A stretch of 55,962 nucleotides of DNA from Geobacillus zalihae NBRC 101842 (GCF_001544135.1 NZ_BCPV01000020.1:1-55962); one strand, 5' to 3'; shown: positions 1-12,415, numbered from the stretch's first letter. The notes: a model not told the origin generated them from the letters alone. Program-made: numbers and translations.

Positions 1-206
1 AAATCATTACAAAAAATTCGACTATTTTCTACAAATGATGATACTTGACTTTCTCTTCATCATGAGACAACATCCAACGCTACACTGTGCAGCATAAAAC
101 GGCTGTTTCCTCTCCCGTCTAAAGGAGAGGCGCAGCTTTCCTGAATGCATCAAGACGTCTTGATCACCGCCAGCCATTCGATTCTCTTTTCGCCTCCGTC
201 AAAACG

Positions 207-236
207 ACAGGCGCCCCCTCCGTTGGGGACGCCTGT
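207..236 (-). terminator. Terminator of the cggR-eno operon
   Basis: On the minus strand ACAGGCG-T-CCCC pairs with GGGG-G-CGCCTGT around a short loop, followed by CGTTTT, just after the eno stop. A second, weaker hairpin (GCTG/CAGC around CCTCTCC/GGAGAGG, about 111-145) lies further downstream. Nothing else is seen in positions 1-206. Confidence 0.75.
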
Positions 237-241
237 TCCCG

Positions 242-3103
<2,862 letters not shown>

Positions 3104-3111
<8 letters not shown>

Positions 3112-3865
3112 GGCGGCCCGCCTCCACCAATTGCAAGAATGAAGCCGGCTCGAGGCTCGCCCCGCCGACTAAGGCGCCGTCGATCTGTTCTTGCGCCAAG
3201 AAGTCGCGGATGTTGTCCGGTTTGACGCTGCCGCCGTATTGGATGCGGATCGCTTCCGCCGCCTCCGGGCCAAACAGGCGCGAAACAACCGAACGGATAT
3301 GGCCGCACACTTCGTTCGCATCTTCCGCCGTCGACGATTTGCCCGTGCCGATCGCCCAAATCGGCTCGTAAGCGATGACCGCTTGCTTCACTTGTTCCGG
3401 CGTCAAGCCGGCGAGCGCTTTTTCCACTTGCGAGGCGACAACGGCGTTCGTCTGCCCCGCTTCCCGCTCCTCAAGCGATTCGCCGCAGCAAACGATCGGC
3501 GTCAAGCCGCGGGTGAAAGCGGCCAATACTTTTTTGTTCACCGTCTCATCCGTTTCCGCAAACATCTGCCGGCGCTCCGAATGGCCGAGAATGACGTACG
3601 TCACGCCGAGGTCTTTCAGCATGACCGGGCTCACTTCGCCTGTGTACGCCCCTTGGTCGGCAAAGTGCATGTTTTGCGCCCCGATTTGCAAATCGGTGCC
3701 GTTTGTATTTTGCACCAACCGATCCAAAAACAAAAACGGCGCGCAAACGACGGAATCGACTTCCGCTCTCGGCGGTACAAGCCCTTTCACTTCCTCGACA
3801 AACTGAACGGCTTCCGCCAAGGTTTTATGCATTTTCCAATTGCCTGCAATGATGCGTTTTCTCAT
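3104..3865 (-). CDS. tpiA: Triosephosphate isomerase
   Basis: Interconverts dihydroxyacetone phosphate and glyceraldehyde 3-phosphate; 253 residues, a full-length TIM barrel. Catalytic residues are visible: lysine in GNWKMHK, histidine in ILGHSERR and glutamate in [12 protein letters not shown]; the phosphate-binding YGGSVKPDN lies near the C terminus. The ribosome binding site AGGAAGGGTG precedes the ATG. It lies between pgk and gpmI with tight spacing. Confidence 0.98.
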
Positions 3866-3926
3866 CGTTCACCCTTCCTTTCAATGGGCGGCGTCAGCCG
3901 CCATGCGCCAAATCCGGCGCCGCGGG

Positions 3927-5111
3927 TCATTTGTCTTCGAGCGCGACGACACCCGGCAGCTGTTTTCCTTCCATAAACTCGAGCGAAGCGCCGCCGCCCG
4001 TGGAAATATGATCCATTTTGTCGGCCAAGCCGAATTTCTCAACCGCCGCCGCCGAATCCCCGCCGCCGATGACCGAATAGGTGTCGGGCGCTTCCGCCAA
4101 TGCTTCAGCGATCGCTCTCGTCCCGTGCGCGAACGCGTCCATTTCAAAGACGCCCATCGGGCCGTTCCAGACAACGAGCTTCGACTCGCGAATGACATCG
4201 CGGTACAATTCGCGCGTTTTCGGGCCGATGTCAAGCGCCTCCCAATCGGCTGGAATCGCGTCAATCGGCACGACTTTCGTGTTGGCGTCGTTCGCAAACC
4301 GGTCGGCGACGACCACGTCCACCGGCATATAAAAACGGACGCCTTTTTCTTTTGCTTTTTCCATAAACGATTTCGCCAGTTCGATTTTATCTTCTTCAAG
4401 CAGCGACTTGCCGACATCATGCCCAAGCGCTTTGACGAACGTGTACGCCAGTCCGCCGCCGATGATCAAGTTGTCGACTTTTTCAAGCAAATTGTCGATG
4501 ACGCCGATTTTGTCTTTCACTTTCGCACCGCCGATGATCGCTGTAAACGGGCGGTCCGGATTCGAAAGCGCCTTGCCAAGCACTTCGAGTTCTTTTTCCA
4601 TCAAAAATCCGGCCACCGCCGGCAAGTAATGGGCGATGCCTTCCGTCGACGCATGGGCGCGATGGGCGGCGCCGAACGCATCGTTGACATATAGATCCGC
4701 AAGCTCCGCAAACGCTTTGGCGAGCTCGAGATCATTTTTCTCTTCGCCCGGATAGAAGCGGACGTTCTCAAGCAAGAGCACATCGCCTTCGTTCAAACGG
4801 TCGACCGCCGCCTTCACCTCATCGCCGATCGCTTCATTCGTTTTCACGACCGGGCGTTCAAGCAGCTCGCCGAGCCGCTTGGCAACGGCATCCAAACGCA
4901 ATTCTTCGACCACTTTTCCTTTCGGGCGGCCGAGGTGGCTCGCCAAAATGACTTTCGCCCCGTGCTCGATCAAATAGCGGATCGTCGGGAGTGCGGCGCG
5001 AATGCGTGTGTCATCAGTGATCGCGCCTTCTTCCATCGGCACGTTGAAATCAACGCGGCAGAAGACGCGCTTCCCTTTGACATCAACGTCGCGAACCGTC
5101 TTCTTGTTCAT
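3927..5111 (-). CDS. pgk: Phosphoglycerate kinase
   Basis: Transfers phosphate from 1,3-bisphosphoglycerate to ADP; 394 residues, standard length. Motifs include RVDFNVPM near the N terminus, [20 protein letters not shown] and the nucleotide-binding [13 protein letters not shown]. The start at 5111 ([13 protein letters not shown]) matches the family and has AAGGGGG upstream; a longer reading frame adds 36 low-complexity residues through the gap-pgk spacer and is rejected. A hairpin in that spacer may set its expression below gap. Confidence 0.98.
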   Translation of the reverse strand: MNKKTVRDVDVKGKRVFCRVDFNVPMEEGAITDDTRIRAALPTIRYLIEHGAKVILASHLGRPKGKVVEELRLDAVAKRLGELLERPVVKTNEAIGDEVKAAVDRLNEGDVLLLENVRFYPGEEKNDLELAKAFAELADLYVNDAFGAAHRAHASTEGIAHYLPAVAGFLMEKELEVLGKALSNPDRPFTAIIGGAKVKDKIGVIDNLLEKVDNLIIGGGLAYTFVKALGHDVGKSLLEEDKIELAKSFMEKAKEKGVRFYMPVDVVVADRFANDANTKVVPIDAIPADWEALDIGPKTRELYRDVIRESKLVVWNGPMGVFEMDAFAHGTRAIAEALAEAPDTYSVIGGGDSAAAVEKFGLADKMDHISTGGGASLEFMEGKQLPGVVALEDK

Positions 5112-5151
5112 CGTTCCAGCCCCCTTCAACGATGGTGTTGGAAAAGGAAAA

Positions 5152-5176
5152 GGAGTGGGGATCATTTCCCCGCTCC
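5152..5176 (-). terminator. Possible attenuating hairpin between gap and pgk
   Basis: On the minus strand GGAG-C-GGGG and CCCC-A-CTCC pair around a 7-base loop and are followed by TTTTCCTTTTCC. It sits between gap and pgk. In B. subtilis partial termination and mRNA processing make gapA much more abundant than the downstream genes; this hairpin could serve the same purpose here, which is inference. Confidence 0.6.
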
Positions 5177-5232
5177 CCTCCATTTTCCTATTATAGACTT
5201 GAACAGGCGGAAAACTCAATGCCGAGCCCGTC

Positions 5233-6288
<1,056 letters not shown>

Positions 6289-7308
6289 TTATTCCCCTAC
6301 TAACGCTTTGGCGGCACCTTCGTCGGTGACGAGCAGTGAATGCGGCGCCCGCTTCATATAGGCGCGAATGGCTTTCGCCTTCGATGCCCCTCCGGCGACG
6401 GCGATGACATGCTCGACATGCGGGAGGTGTTCAAGTTGAATGCCGACTGTTTTCACTTTATGGACGACGTCGCCGTACTCGTTGAAATAGTAGCCGAACG
6501 CCTCGGCGACGGCATGGCGGGCGATGATGTTCTCCATCTCTACAGGCGGCGTCTTCCGCCGCTTGGCCATCGTCACCGCTTCACCGATGCCATGGACGAC
6601 CATGCGGCATGATTGGATGAGCTCCAGCACTTCCTTCACGGCTGGCTCTTCGACAAGCGACGCGTACGCTTCATCGCTCAGCTGGTCAGGCACGTGCAGC
6701 AACCGATAGCGGCCCATCGCTTTTTCCGCCATTTTCGCACAAATCGTGTTCGCCTGATTCTCGACATCTTCGCCAAGGCCGCCGCGCGCCGGCACGAACA
6801 ACACATCGCGAAGCTTCGAATCCGGCGTCATCATCTCCGCGACCGCCGCCATCGTCGTTCCGCCGGCCACGGCGACGATGTCCCCGGGCTCAAGCAGCTC
6901 CTTCATGCAGGCGACACACGCTCTACCCATTTCTTTTTTTACCCAAGGGGAACGGTCGCTATCCCCGGCAACGACAATCACCCGCGGAATGCCGAGCTGT
7001 TCCTGCAGCGCGGCTTCCAGCTCTTTGAGTCCGAGCGCTTCCCGCATCAAATCATTGAGCGTATGAAGGAGCGCCTGGCCTTCCTCCGTCAACCGCATGC
7101 CCGACACATCGGCGGAAAGCAAGTTTTGTCCTTTCAAAAATTCTGTTTCCGACCGGAGCACCCGCTCACTCATGCCGAGGCTCGCCGCCAGCGCCCGCCG
7201 CCCGATCGGCGCCATAAGCGAAATGGAGTGCAAAATTTGATATCGTTTTTGCATAACGTCAAGCAAGTCAGGCAATAATTTTTTTTGTGCCTCCAATAAC
7301 GGCTGCAT
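6289..7308 (-). CDS. cggR: Central glycolytic genes regulator
   Basis: SorC/DeoR-type repressor of its own operon, relieved by fructose 1,6-bisphosphate; 339 residues. The N-terminal part (about residues 25-65, IGRRALAASLGMSERVLRSE) is a winged helix; the C-terminal sugar-phosphate domain includes AVAGGTTMAAVAEMM and ARGGLGEDVENQANT. I chose the start at 7308 (MQPLLEAQKKLLPDLL), as it aligns with the B. subtilis protein and has GGAGAAAGG upstream. An operator matching the known CggR site lies just upstream. Confidence 0.96.
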   Translation of the reverse strand: MQPLLEAQKKLLPDLLDVMQKRYQILHSISLMAPIGRRALAASLGMSERVLRSETEFLKGQNLLSADVSGMRLTEEGQALLHTLNDLMREALGLKELEAALQEQLGIPRVIVVAGDSDRSPWVKKEMGRACVACMKELLEPGDIVAVAGGTTMAAVAEMMTPDSKLRDVLFVPARGGLGEDVENQANTICAKMAEKAMGRYRLLHVPDQLSDEAYASLVEEPAVKEVLELIQSCRMVVHGIGEAVTMAKRRKTPPVEMENIIARHAVAEAFGYYFNEYGDVVHKVKTVGIQLEHLPHVEHVIAVAGGASKAKAIRAYMKRAPHSLLVTDEGAAKALVGE

Positions 7309-7336
7309 GGATCCTTTCTCCTCGATTGAATATAGG

Positions 7337-7372
7337 GACATCTTATGTCCCGGTATGACATATTATGTCCCG
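7337..7372 (-). promoter_or_regulatory. CggR operator
   Basis: Read on the minus strand the site is CGGGAC-ATAATA-TGTC-ATAC-CGGGAC-ATAAGA-TGTC, an exact match to the published arrangement CGGGAC-N6-TGTC-N4-CGGGAC-N6-TGTC. It lies between the promoter and cggR, as in B. subtilis, where bound CggR blocks elongating polymerase. Confidence 0.95.
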
Positions 7373-7406
7373 CAGTGCCATAAAAAATTCCTCCCGCGCC
7401 ATTTTC

Positions 7407-7435
7407 ATTATAGCAGGAGGACGATAGCCGTTCAA
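7407..7435 (-). promoter_or_regulatory. SigA promoter of the cggR glycolytic operon
   Basis: On the minus strand the -35 box TTGAAC (7430-7435) and a perfect -10 box TATAAT (7407-7412) are separated by 17 bases. The -35 overlaps the last codons of the upstream glutaredoxin-like gene. The predicted start near 7400 places the CggR operator about 30 bases into the transcript. Confidence 0.88.
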
Positions 7436-7677
7436 CTGTTTTGCGCCCGCCGCAACCGTTTTCTCACCGCTTCTTTTTCAATCGCTCCCCAGCCGATTTC
7501 TTCGCCATCCAATTCCACAACCGGGATCATCAGCTGATATTTTTCCAGCAGTTCATCATCTTTGTAAATATCAATTTCTTCCAGCGTAAACGAATAGTCC
7601 GCCCGCAGCTCCGTCAAAACGGCTTTCGCTTTGTCGCAGAGCGGGCAATTGGTTTTCGTATACAATCGGATATGCAT
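7432..7677 (-). CDS. Glutaredoxin-family thiol-disulfide protein
   Basis: A small thioredoxin-fold protein of 81 residues. It opens with HIRLYTKTNCPLCDKAKAVL, giving a CPLC redox pair at residues 11-14, and has the cis-proline region IPVVELDGEEIGWG. The closest description I know is the glutaredoxin-like DUF836 group; the substrate is unknown. A ribosome binding site GAGGAAG precedes the ATG. Its 3' end contains the -35 box of the cggR promoter, so its stop region is under double constraint. Confidence 0.85.
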   Translation of the reverse strand: MHIRLYTKTNCPLCDKAKAVLTELRADYSFTLEEIDIYKDDELLEKYQLMIPVVELDGEEIGWGAIEKEAVRKRLRRAQNS

Positions 7678-7727
7678 TCATTTCTTCCTCTCTTTCTACA
7701 GCAGTTGCCGTTTCGATTGGCCGCCCG

Positions 7728-9035
7728 TTACGGCAGGCCGATATATTGCCTCCGCTTTGCCGAAGACGGGATGCGCAGCTGCTCGCGGTATTTGGCGACC
7801 GTGCGGCGCGAAATGGCGATGCCGTGCCGATCGCGAAGCAAATCAGCAAGCTGTTGGTCAGACAGCGGCGCCCGCCGATCTTCCTCGGAAATAAGGGCCT
7901 CAATGATCGCTTTCACGCGGGCGGACGATGCCGCTTCATCCCCTGCGGCCGTCGCGGCATTCGAAAAGAAACGGCGCAGCTCGATCGTGCCAAACGGCGT
8001 TTGCACATATTTATGACGCACCGCACGGCTTACCGTCGATTCATGGACGCCGAGCTCCTCGGCCACCTCGCGCATCGTCATCGGTTTAAGCGCCGCAAGA
8101 CCGAACTCCAAACACGGACGCTGGCGCTCGACAATGACCGCCATGAGCCGAAGAAGCGTCTGTTTTCGCTGCTCTAGGCTTTTTGCAAGCCATGTAAACT
8201 GCCGATATTTTTCTTTGATAAACTGTTCGGCATGCCGGTCGCCGGATGCGGCGATGCGCCGCTCGTAATCCCGATTCCATCCGAGCTCCGGATGGATGTC
8301 ATCATTATAGGCGGCCATCCAGTCTCCATCCGCCCCGCGGGTGACGATGACATCCGGCACGACCAAAGGCGGCGTTTCGCTCGAATAGTGAATGCCCGGC
8401 CGCGGCTCGAGTGTGCGAATGAGCTCGAAGACGCGCTGCAGTTCGCCAAGGCTGACGCCAAGCTGCTTGGCCAGCGTTTTCCACGACTTTTCCGCAAAAG
8501 GAACAAAATGATAACGGACGATCGTTTCCGCCAGCTCGTCGCGCTCAGGAAGACGTTCAAGCTGCAGCAAGAGGCATTCCGCCAAATCGCGGGCGCCGAC
8601 TCCCGGCGGGTCGAGCGACTGCACAAGGCGCAGCCCCCGTTCCATCTCTTGTTCCGATGCGGAAAACCGCGCCGCCAGCTCGGCAAGCGGCACGCGCAAA
8701 TAGCCATCCTCATCGAGCGAGGCAATGAGATAACGGACGATGCGCTCTTCCCGATCACCGAGCTTTAACGCAGGCAGCTGAGAAAGCAAATGGCCAACAA
8801 GTGTCTCTGCGCGGGCGCCAATGTTCTCGAGCCATTGCTTTTGGTCTCTTTCTGTCCGGCTTGGCCGTTGCCGCACCCGGGTGCGGCGAATTTCCAAAAA
8901 CGGGTTTTCCAGCGACTGTTCATATAAAAACGCTTCCAAATCCACTGCGGAATATTGCAACAGTTCAATCGCCTGCACAAGTTCCTTTGTCAGCGACAAC
9001 TGCAGCCGCTGCTCTTGCCATAACTCCGCCCTCAT
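7728..9035 (-). CDS. sigL: RNA polymerase sigma-54 factor (SigL)
   Basis: Sigma-54 subunit that directs RNA polymerase to -12/-24 promoters and needs an enhancer-binding ATPase. 435 residues. The glutamine/leucine-rich N-terminal region (QRLQLSLTKELVQAIELLQ) contacts the activator, the middle binds core polymerase, a helix-turn-helix (MREVAEELGVHESTVSRAVR) lies near residue 330, and the RpoN box SRRTVAKYRE is near the C terminus. The start at 9035 has GAAAGGGAGGCG before it; a 10-residue extension is rejected. A sigL gene also lies in this neighbourhood in B. subtilis. Confidence 0.96.
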   Translation of the reverse strand: MRAELWQEQRLQLSLTKELVQAIELLQYSAVDLEAFLYEQSLENPFLEIRRTRVRQRPSRTERDQKQWLENIGARAETLVGHLLSQLPALKLGDREERIVRYLIASLDEDGYLRVPLAELAARFSASEQEMERGLRLVQSLDPPGVGARDLAECLLLQLERLPERDELAETIVRYHFVPFAEKSWKTLAKQLGVSLGELQRVFELIRTLEPRPGIHYSSETPPLVVPDVIVTRGADGDWMAAYNDDIHPELGWNRDYERRIAASGDRHAEQFIKEKYRQFTWLAKSLEQRKQTLLRLMAVIVERQRPCLEFGLAALKPMTMREVAEELGVHESTVSRAVRHKYVQTPFGTIELRRFFSNAATAAGDEAASSARVKAIIEALISEEDRRAPLSDQQLADLLRDRHGIAISRRTVAKYREQLRIPSSAKRRQYIGLP

Positions 9036-9224
9036 CGTCACGCCTCCCTTTCTTTTATTGTACACGACGGGAGCGGGAGGGGGTAGGAGAAATTTTTGAC
9101 GGCGGAAAGCGGCCTTGTCGACCGCCCGAACCGGCGCCTGTTCAGACGAAAAAACCCAATGCCCCGCCCGAACCCTTGATTTGGGAACCCTCTCGAGGAA
9201 AGCGGCGCGTCCGCTGCTGATCTA

Positions 9225-9254
9225 AAAGAAAAACAGCCTCCTAGGCGGCTGTTT
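9225..9254 (-). terminator. Terminator-like hairpin
   Basis: AAACAGCC and GGCTGTTT pair around TCCTAGGC; on the minus strand the stem is followed by TTTTTCTTTT. It lies right at the end of the small frameshifted ORF and beside the attachment-like repeat. It could also isolate sigL from upstream reading. Confidence 0.7.
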
Positions 9255-9256
9255 TG

Positions 9257-9269
9257 CCTCGGCAGGATT
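9257..9269. repeat. attR-like copy of the tRNA-Arg 3' end
   Basis: Thirteen bases, CCTCGGCAGGATT, identical to 9969-9981 within the T arm and acceptor of tRNA-Arg, in the same orientation. After two mismatches AACC also matches. Likely the distal attachment site of the lost element. Confidence 0.65.
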
Positions 9270-9560
9270 ATAACCATATACCAAGTATATGTTTTTTAAC
9301 CTAAGGGTCTTTATTCCTTCCCATTTCCTCCTCACCGCCCCGCGCACTCGTTTATACGTATCGCGCCGGACCCCATGATCTCCATCCAGTCGCCCCAGGT
9401 CATTCCGTCCTTTTTCTTCATGTGGTTTAGCTTTTGTTATCGTTCAATACCTCGTGCAACTTCTACACGTGTATCACCTCACCTAAATAAAAAACGCCGC
9501 CCAATCGGGTGACGCAACGGAAGGAGGATTCGGTTTGCACCTTTCACTTATTAGTGGCAT

Positions 9561-9715
9561 TTACACGACAAAAAACAAAAAACTGTAGTCTGGATGAAGA
9601 AAGAGCGCTTCCAGATACTCCGTGGCGCCATACGCTTTGTCTGCGGACAAGGTCCGAATCGTGATCGACGGTTGGCGAAACCGAATCGAAGCCAGCTGCT
9701 CCAAACTCGTTTCCC
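9561..9715 (-). pseudogene. DDE transposase fragment
   Basis: An interior piece reading RQPSITIRTLSADKAYGATEYLEAL resembles the ADKxY segment of IS4/IS1182-type DDE transposases. Both ends are lost: upstream it runs into antisense integrase sequence near 9716, and downstream it ends after FLFFVV. Family assignment is from memory and tentative. Confidence 0.5.
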
Positions 9716-9830
9716 GTTCCGCCATATTGTCACTACTCTGCAAACGTACTCGCATATTTTAGATGAGATGGAACAAAAAGAATCCCGGCAGGTCGATCTC
9801 GCGATGGCGGAACTGGATCGTACCAAATAG
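9716..9830 (+). pseudogene. C-terminal fragment of a phage-type tyrosine integrase
   Basis: The frame ending at 9830 reads HIVTTLQTYSHILDEMEQKE and then about 17 more residues before the stop. TLQTYSHI matches the catalytic-tyrosine motif at the C terminus of integrases of the Tn916/phage type. Everything upstream of the motif, including the Arg-His-Arg catalytic residues, is missing. Its position 135 bp from the tRNA 3' end fits an integrase left at its own attachment site. Confidence 0.72.
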
Positions 9831-9885
9831 CCGTGCAAAATTCGTGCAAAATTTTTTCGGATTCTATCGTTTTTTTCGGGATTCC

Positions 9886-9918
9886 CCAAAAATGAAAAAC
9901 GACCGCAAACGCGGTCGT
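9886..9918 (-). terminator. Terminator of tRNA-Arg
   Basis: ACGACCGC and GCGGTCGT pair around a 4-base loop; on the minus strand this is followed by TTTTCATTTTT. It lies 48 bases after the tRNA 3' end. Confidence 0.8.
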
Positions 9919-9965
9919 ATCAAGGAGTCTAGGAATTCCGATCCGAACAGGTCGGATACAAGTAG

Positions 9966-10037
9966 CGCCCTCGGCAGGATTCGAACCCACGCTAAGAGAA
10001 CCGGAATCTCTCGTGCTATCCACTACACTACGAGGGC
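9966..10037 (-). tRNA. tRNA-Arg (anticodon CCG)
   Basis: 72 bases on the minus strand. The acceptor GCCCTCG pairs perfectly with CGAGGGC, and the discriminator is G. The D arm is GTGT/GCAC, and the anticodon stem AGAGA/TCTCT encloses the loop TTCCGGT, giving anticodon CCG for the CGG codon. The T arm has the TTCGAAT loop; CCA is not encoded. B. subtilis also has a tRNA-Arg next to clpP. Confidence 0.95.
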
Positions 10038-10266
10038 ATGGAAGTTCATGATTTCTCTATTTCGTTCCGTCGCATGTTCTATTATAGCAGGATCGCGCAA
10101 AAATGCAAGAGGAAAAATGCCATCAAAAGCAGGAAAAATTGCACCTTTGTTCCTTCCCCCATCAACGGGGCAACAGGTTAAAAAAACGAAAAAGCGGTTA
10201 TGATGAAAAAAGGGATGTTTGCCGCCAGCCGCGAATATGTTATAAAGGATGGGGAAGGTCGTTTTG

Positions 10267-10283
10267 TTTGACCTTCATTGACC
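10267..10283 (+). promoter_or_regulatory. CtsR operator of clpP
   Basis: TTTGACC-TTC-ATTGACC is the reverse complement form of the CtsR heptad direct repeat (GGTCAAA spaced by three bases) with one mismatch. It overlaps the -35 box of the clpP promoter, so bound CtsR would exclude polymerase. Confidence 0.88.
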
Positions 10284-10296
10284 ATGCCTGTATGAT
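10268..10296 (+). promoter_or_regulatory. SigA promoter of clpP
   Basis: -35 TTGACC (10268-10273), 17-base spacer, -10 TATGAT (10291-10296). The leader to the ATG is about 40 bases and carries AAAAGGAGG. Confidence 0.85.
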
Positions 10297-10343
10297 TAAA
10301 GCGTACATATTGATCCATTAGGATGGAAAAGGAGGCGTTTTTG

Positions 10344-10934
10344 ATGTATTTGATTCCAACTGTCATTGAACAGACGAACCGCGGGGAGCGGGCGTACGAC
10401 ATTTATTCGCGCTTATTGAAAGACCGAATCGTGTTCCTTGGCAGCCCGATCGACGACCAAGTGGCCAACTCGATCGTGTCGCAGCTGCTGTTTTTGGCGG
10501 CGGAAGACCCGGACAAAGATATTTCCTTGTACATCAACAGCCCGGGCGGCTCGATCACAGCTGGCCTGGCGATTTACGACACGATGCAGTTCATCAAACC
10601 GGACGTATCGACGATTTGCATCGGCATGGCCGCTTCCATGGGGGCGTTTTTGCTTGCCGCCGGTGCGAAAGGGAAACGGTTCGCGCTTCCAAACAGTGAA
10701 ATCATGATCCACCAACCGCTCGGCGGCGCCCAAGGGCAAGCAACGGAAATCGAAATCGCAGCGAAGCGCATTTTGTTCTTGCGCGACAAATTGAACCGCA
10801 TTTTATCGGAAAACACCGGCCAACCGATCGAAGTGATCGAGCGCGATACGGATCGCGACAACTTTATGACCGCGCAAAAAGCAATGGAATACGGCATCAT
10901 TGACCGCGTGCTGACGCGCGCTGATGAAAAATAA
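10344..10934 (+). CDS. clpP: ATP-dependent Clp protease proteolytic subunit
   Basis: Serine peptidase of the ClpXP/ClpCP protease; 196 residues, forming a tetradecamer in the family. The catalytic triad is visible: serine in GMAASMGAF, histidine in MIHQPLGG and aspartate in ERDTDRDNF. The start at 10344 ([10 protein letters not shown]) matches the family and follows AAAAGGAGG with good spacing; a 7-residue upstream extension would swallow that site. It is one of few plus-strand genes here, with its own CtsR-controlled promoter, ending at a two-way terminator shared with crh. Confidence 0.98.
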   Translation: MYLIPTVIEQTNRGERAYDIYSRLLKDRIVFLGSPIDDQVANSIVSQLLFLAAEDPDKDISLYINSPGGSITAGLAIYDTMQFIKPDVSTICIGMAASMGAFLLAAGAKGKRFALPNSEIMIHQPLGGAQGQATEIEIAAKRILFLRDKLNRILSENTGQPIEVIERDTDRDNFMTAQKAMEYGIIDRVLTRADEK

Positions 10935-10991
10935 GGCATGCACACGTTGGCAGAACCGCTATAGAGCTGCGCCTGCACCGACATTGACGAA

Positions 10992-11027
10992 AAAAGGCTG
11001 CTTCCGTCCAAAACGGAGCAGCCTTTT
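10992..11027. terminator. Bidirectional terminator between clpP and crh
   Basis: AAAAGGCTGCT-T-CCGT pairs with ACGGAGCAGCCTTTT with one bulged base. A-runs and T-runs on both sides suit both convergent genes. Confidence 0.85.
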
Positions 11028-11060
11028 CCATTCCTTTCCCCGCCAGCCCCACATGCTGCT

Positions 11061-11318
11061 TTACTTTTCCTTTTGCACATAGGCGGCGAGCTTTTCGATC
11101 GCTTCTTGCTCATCCGGACCGTCGGCAATGAGCGTGATCACCGCTCCATGGCCGACAGCAAGGCTCATCAAGCCCATAATGCTTTTCGCGTTGACCCGTT
11201 TTCCGTCTTTTTCCAAAAACACATCAGCGGAAAAACGGTTCGCTTCTTGGACGAACAACGCCGCCGGGCGCGCCTGCAGCCCGGTTTTTAATTTCACTTC
11301 CACTTGTTTTTCCACCAT
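11061..11318 (-). CDS. crh: Catabolite repression HPr-like protein Crh
   Basis: HPr paralogue acting with CcpA in carbon catabolite repression; 85 residues. The position equivalent to the HPr active-site histidine is glutamine (TGLQARPA, residue 15), so it cannot carry PTS phosphate. The regulatory serine 46 is present in NAKSIMGLMSL, the target of HPr kinase, whose gene lies at about 31 kb. It is last in the nudix-rapZ-yvcK-whiA-crh cluster, 14 bases after whiA. Confidence 0.96.
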   Translation of the reverse strand: MVEKQVEVKLKTGLQARPAALFVQEANRFSADVFLEKDGKRVNAKSIMGLMSLAVGHGAVITLIADGPDEQEAIEKLAAYVQKEK

Positions 11319-11332
11319 TCTCCATCTCCCCT

Positions 11333-12295
11333 TTACAGCGATTTATGGAAATCGACCGGCTTTCCAGCCCGCAGCCGCTCCGCGATCTCATCAATTTTGC
11401 GCAGCCGGTGGTTGATGCCGGATTTGCTGATTTTTCCACCAGCAACCATCTCGCCGAGCTCTTTCAGCGTCACGTCTTGATGCTCGATGCGAAGCTTCGC
11501 GATTTCCCGCAGCTTGGCCGGCAGTGAATCAAGGCCGATCGTCTCGTCGATGTAGCGGATGTTCTCCACCTGGCGAAGCGCAGCGCCGATCGTTTTGTTC
11601 AAATTGGCGGTCTCGCAATTGACAAGCCGGTTGACCGAGTTGCGCATGTCGCGGACGATGCGAATGTCCTCAAAGCGGAGCAGCGCTTGATGGGCGCCGA
11701 TGATGTTTAAAAACTCGGCGATTTTTTCCGCCTCTTTTAAATACGTAATAAACCCCTTTTTCCGTTCCAACGTTTTCGCATTTAAAAAAAAGTGGCTGTT
11801 CATCAATTCGCATAACGCCCGATTATGCTCCTCATACAGCGAAAAAATTTCCAAATGGTAGGACGACGTCTCCGGGTTGTTGACCGAACCGCCGGCCAAA
11901 AATGCGCCGCGCAAATACGAGCGCTTGCAGCATTTTTTCTTGACGAGCTCCGGGGAAATGTCATGGATGAGCGAAAAATCGCCGTTGACAATGTGAAGTT
12001 CACGAAGCAAAGAAGCCGCACCGTCGGTCACGCGGACGATGTAGACGTTGTTTTTTTTCAAGCGCATTTTCTTGCGGACAAACAGCTCGACGGCGACATC
12101 GTAGCCCTTTTTCAATAACGTATAAATGCGCCGAGCGATCGCCGCATTTTCCGTCTGGACATCGATGGCCATTCGCCCGCCGGAAAACGACAGTGAACCG
12201 TTCATGCGCAAAAGCGCCGACAGCTCGGCGCGCAAGCAGCAAGGCTTCACCTCTAAATGGGTCAATTCCTTTTTCGTTTCCGATGCAAAAGACAC
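11333..12295 (-). CDS. whiA: WhiA family DNA-binding protein
   Basis: 320 residues. It has the LAGLIDADG-homing-endonuclease-like N-terminal fold ([16 protein letters not shown] onward) and a C-terminal helix-turn-helix ([22 protein letters not shown]). In B. subtilis WhiA affects cell division and chromosome segregation, with no clear regulon; in actinomycetes it is a sporulation regulator. I chose the GTG at 12295 (reading [15 protein letters not shown]), which aligns with the B. subtilis start and follows GGAGGTGG. A further upstream ATG would add 29 residues. Confidence 0.94.
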
Positions 12296-12415
12296 GATCG
12301 CTCCACCTCCATTCGTTCCCCGCATCCGGCCGGTTGGAGGTGCCTGACTTTCGGCGCGGCCATCGGGAGCATCACCGCCCATAATGGCGCTTTGCGGCCT
12401 ACTCGGGTCCCGCCT

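Larger units (their letters stand above)
9222..9421 (-). pseudogene. Small frameshifted ORF, phage/ICE-type
   Basis: From an ATG at 9421 one frame gives MKKKDGMTWGDWMEIMG and then drifts to a stop at 9332. A second frame resumes as DTYKRVRGAVRRKWEG and runs to a stop at 9222. Adding one G to the GGGG run near 9372 would join them as one short basic protein. I only recognise a resemblance to small proteins common in Bacillus prophages and integrative elements. It lies inside the tRNA-linked remnant and ends at a hairpin. Confidence 0.4.
9257..9981. mobile_element. Decayed integrative element at tRNA-Arg
   Basis: The 3' end of tRNA-Arg contains CCTCGGCAGGATT (9969-9981) and the same 13 bases recur at 9257-9269, where two mismatches are followed by a shared AACC. 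Between the copies lie a tyrosine-integrase C-terminal fragment next to the tRNA, a transposase fragment and a frameshifted small ORF. This is the expected layout of an island integrated at a tRNA 3' end that has lost most of its content. Confidence 0.72.

Noticed and set aside
3191-4694. Long plus-strand frames opposite tpiA and pgk
   Set aside because: Antisense shadows with no family similarity and no promoter or ribosome binding site.
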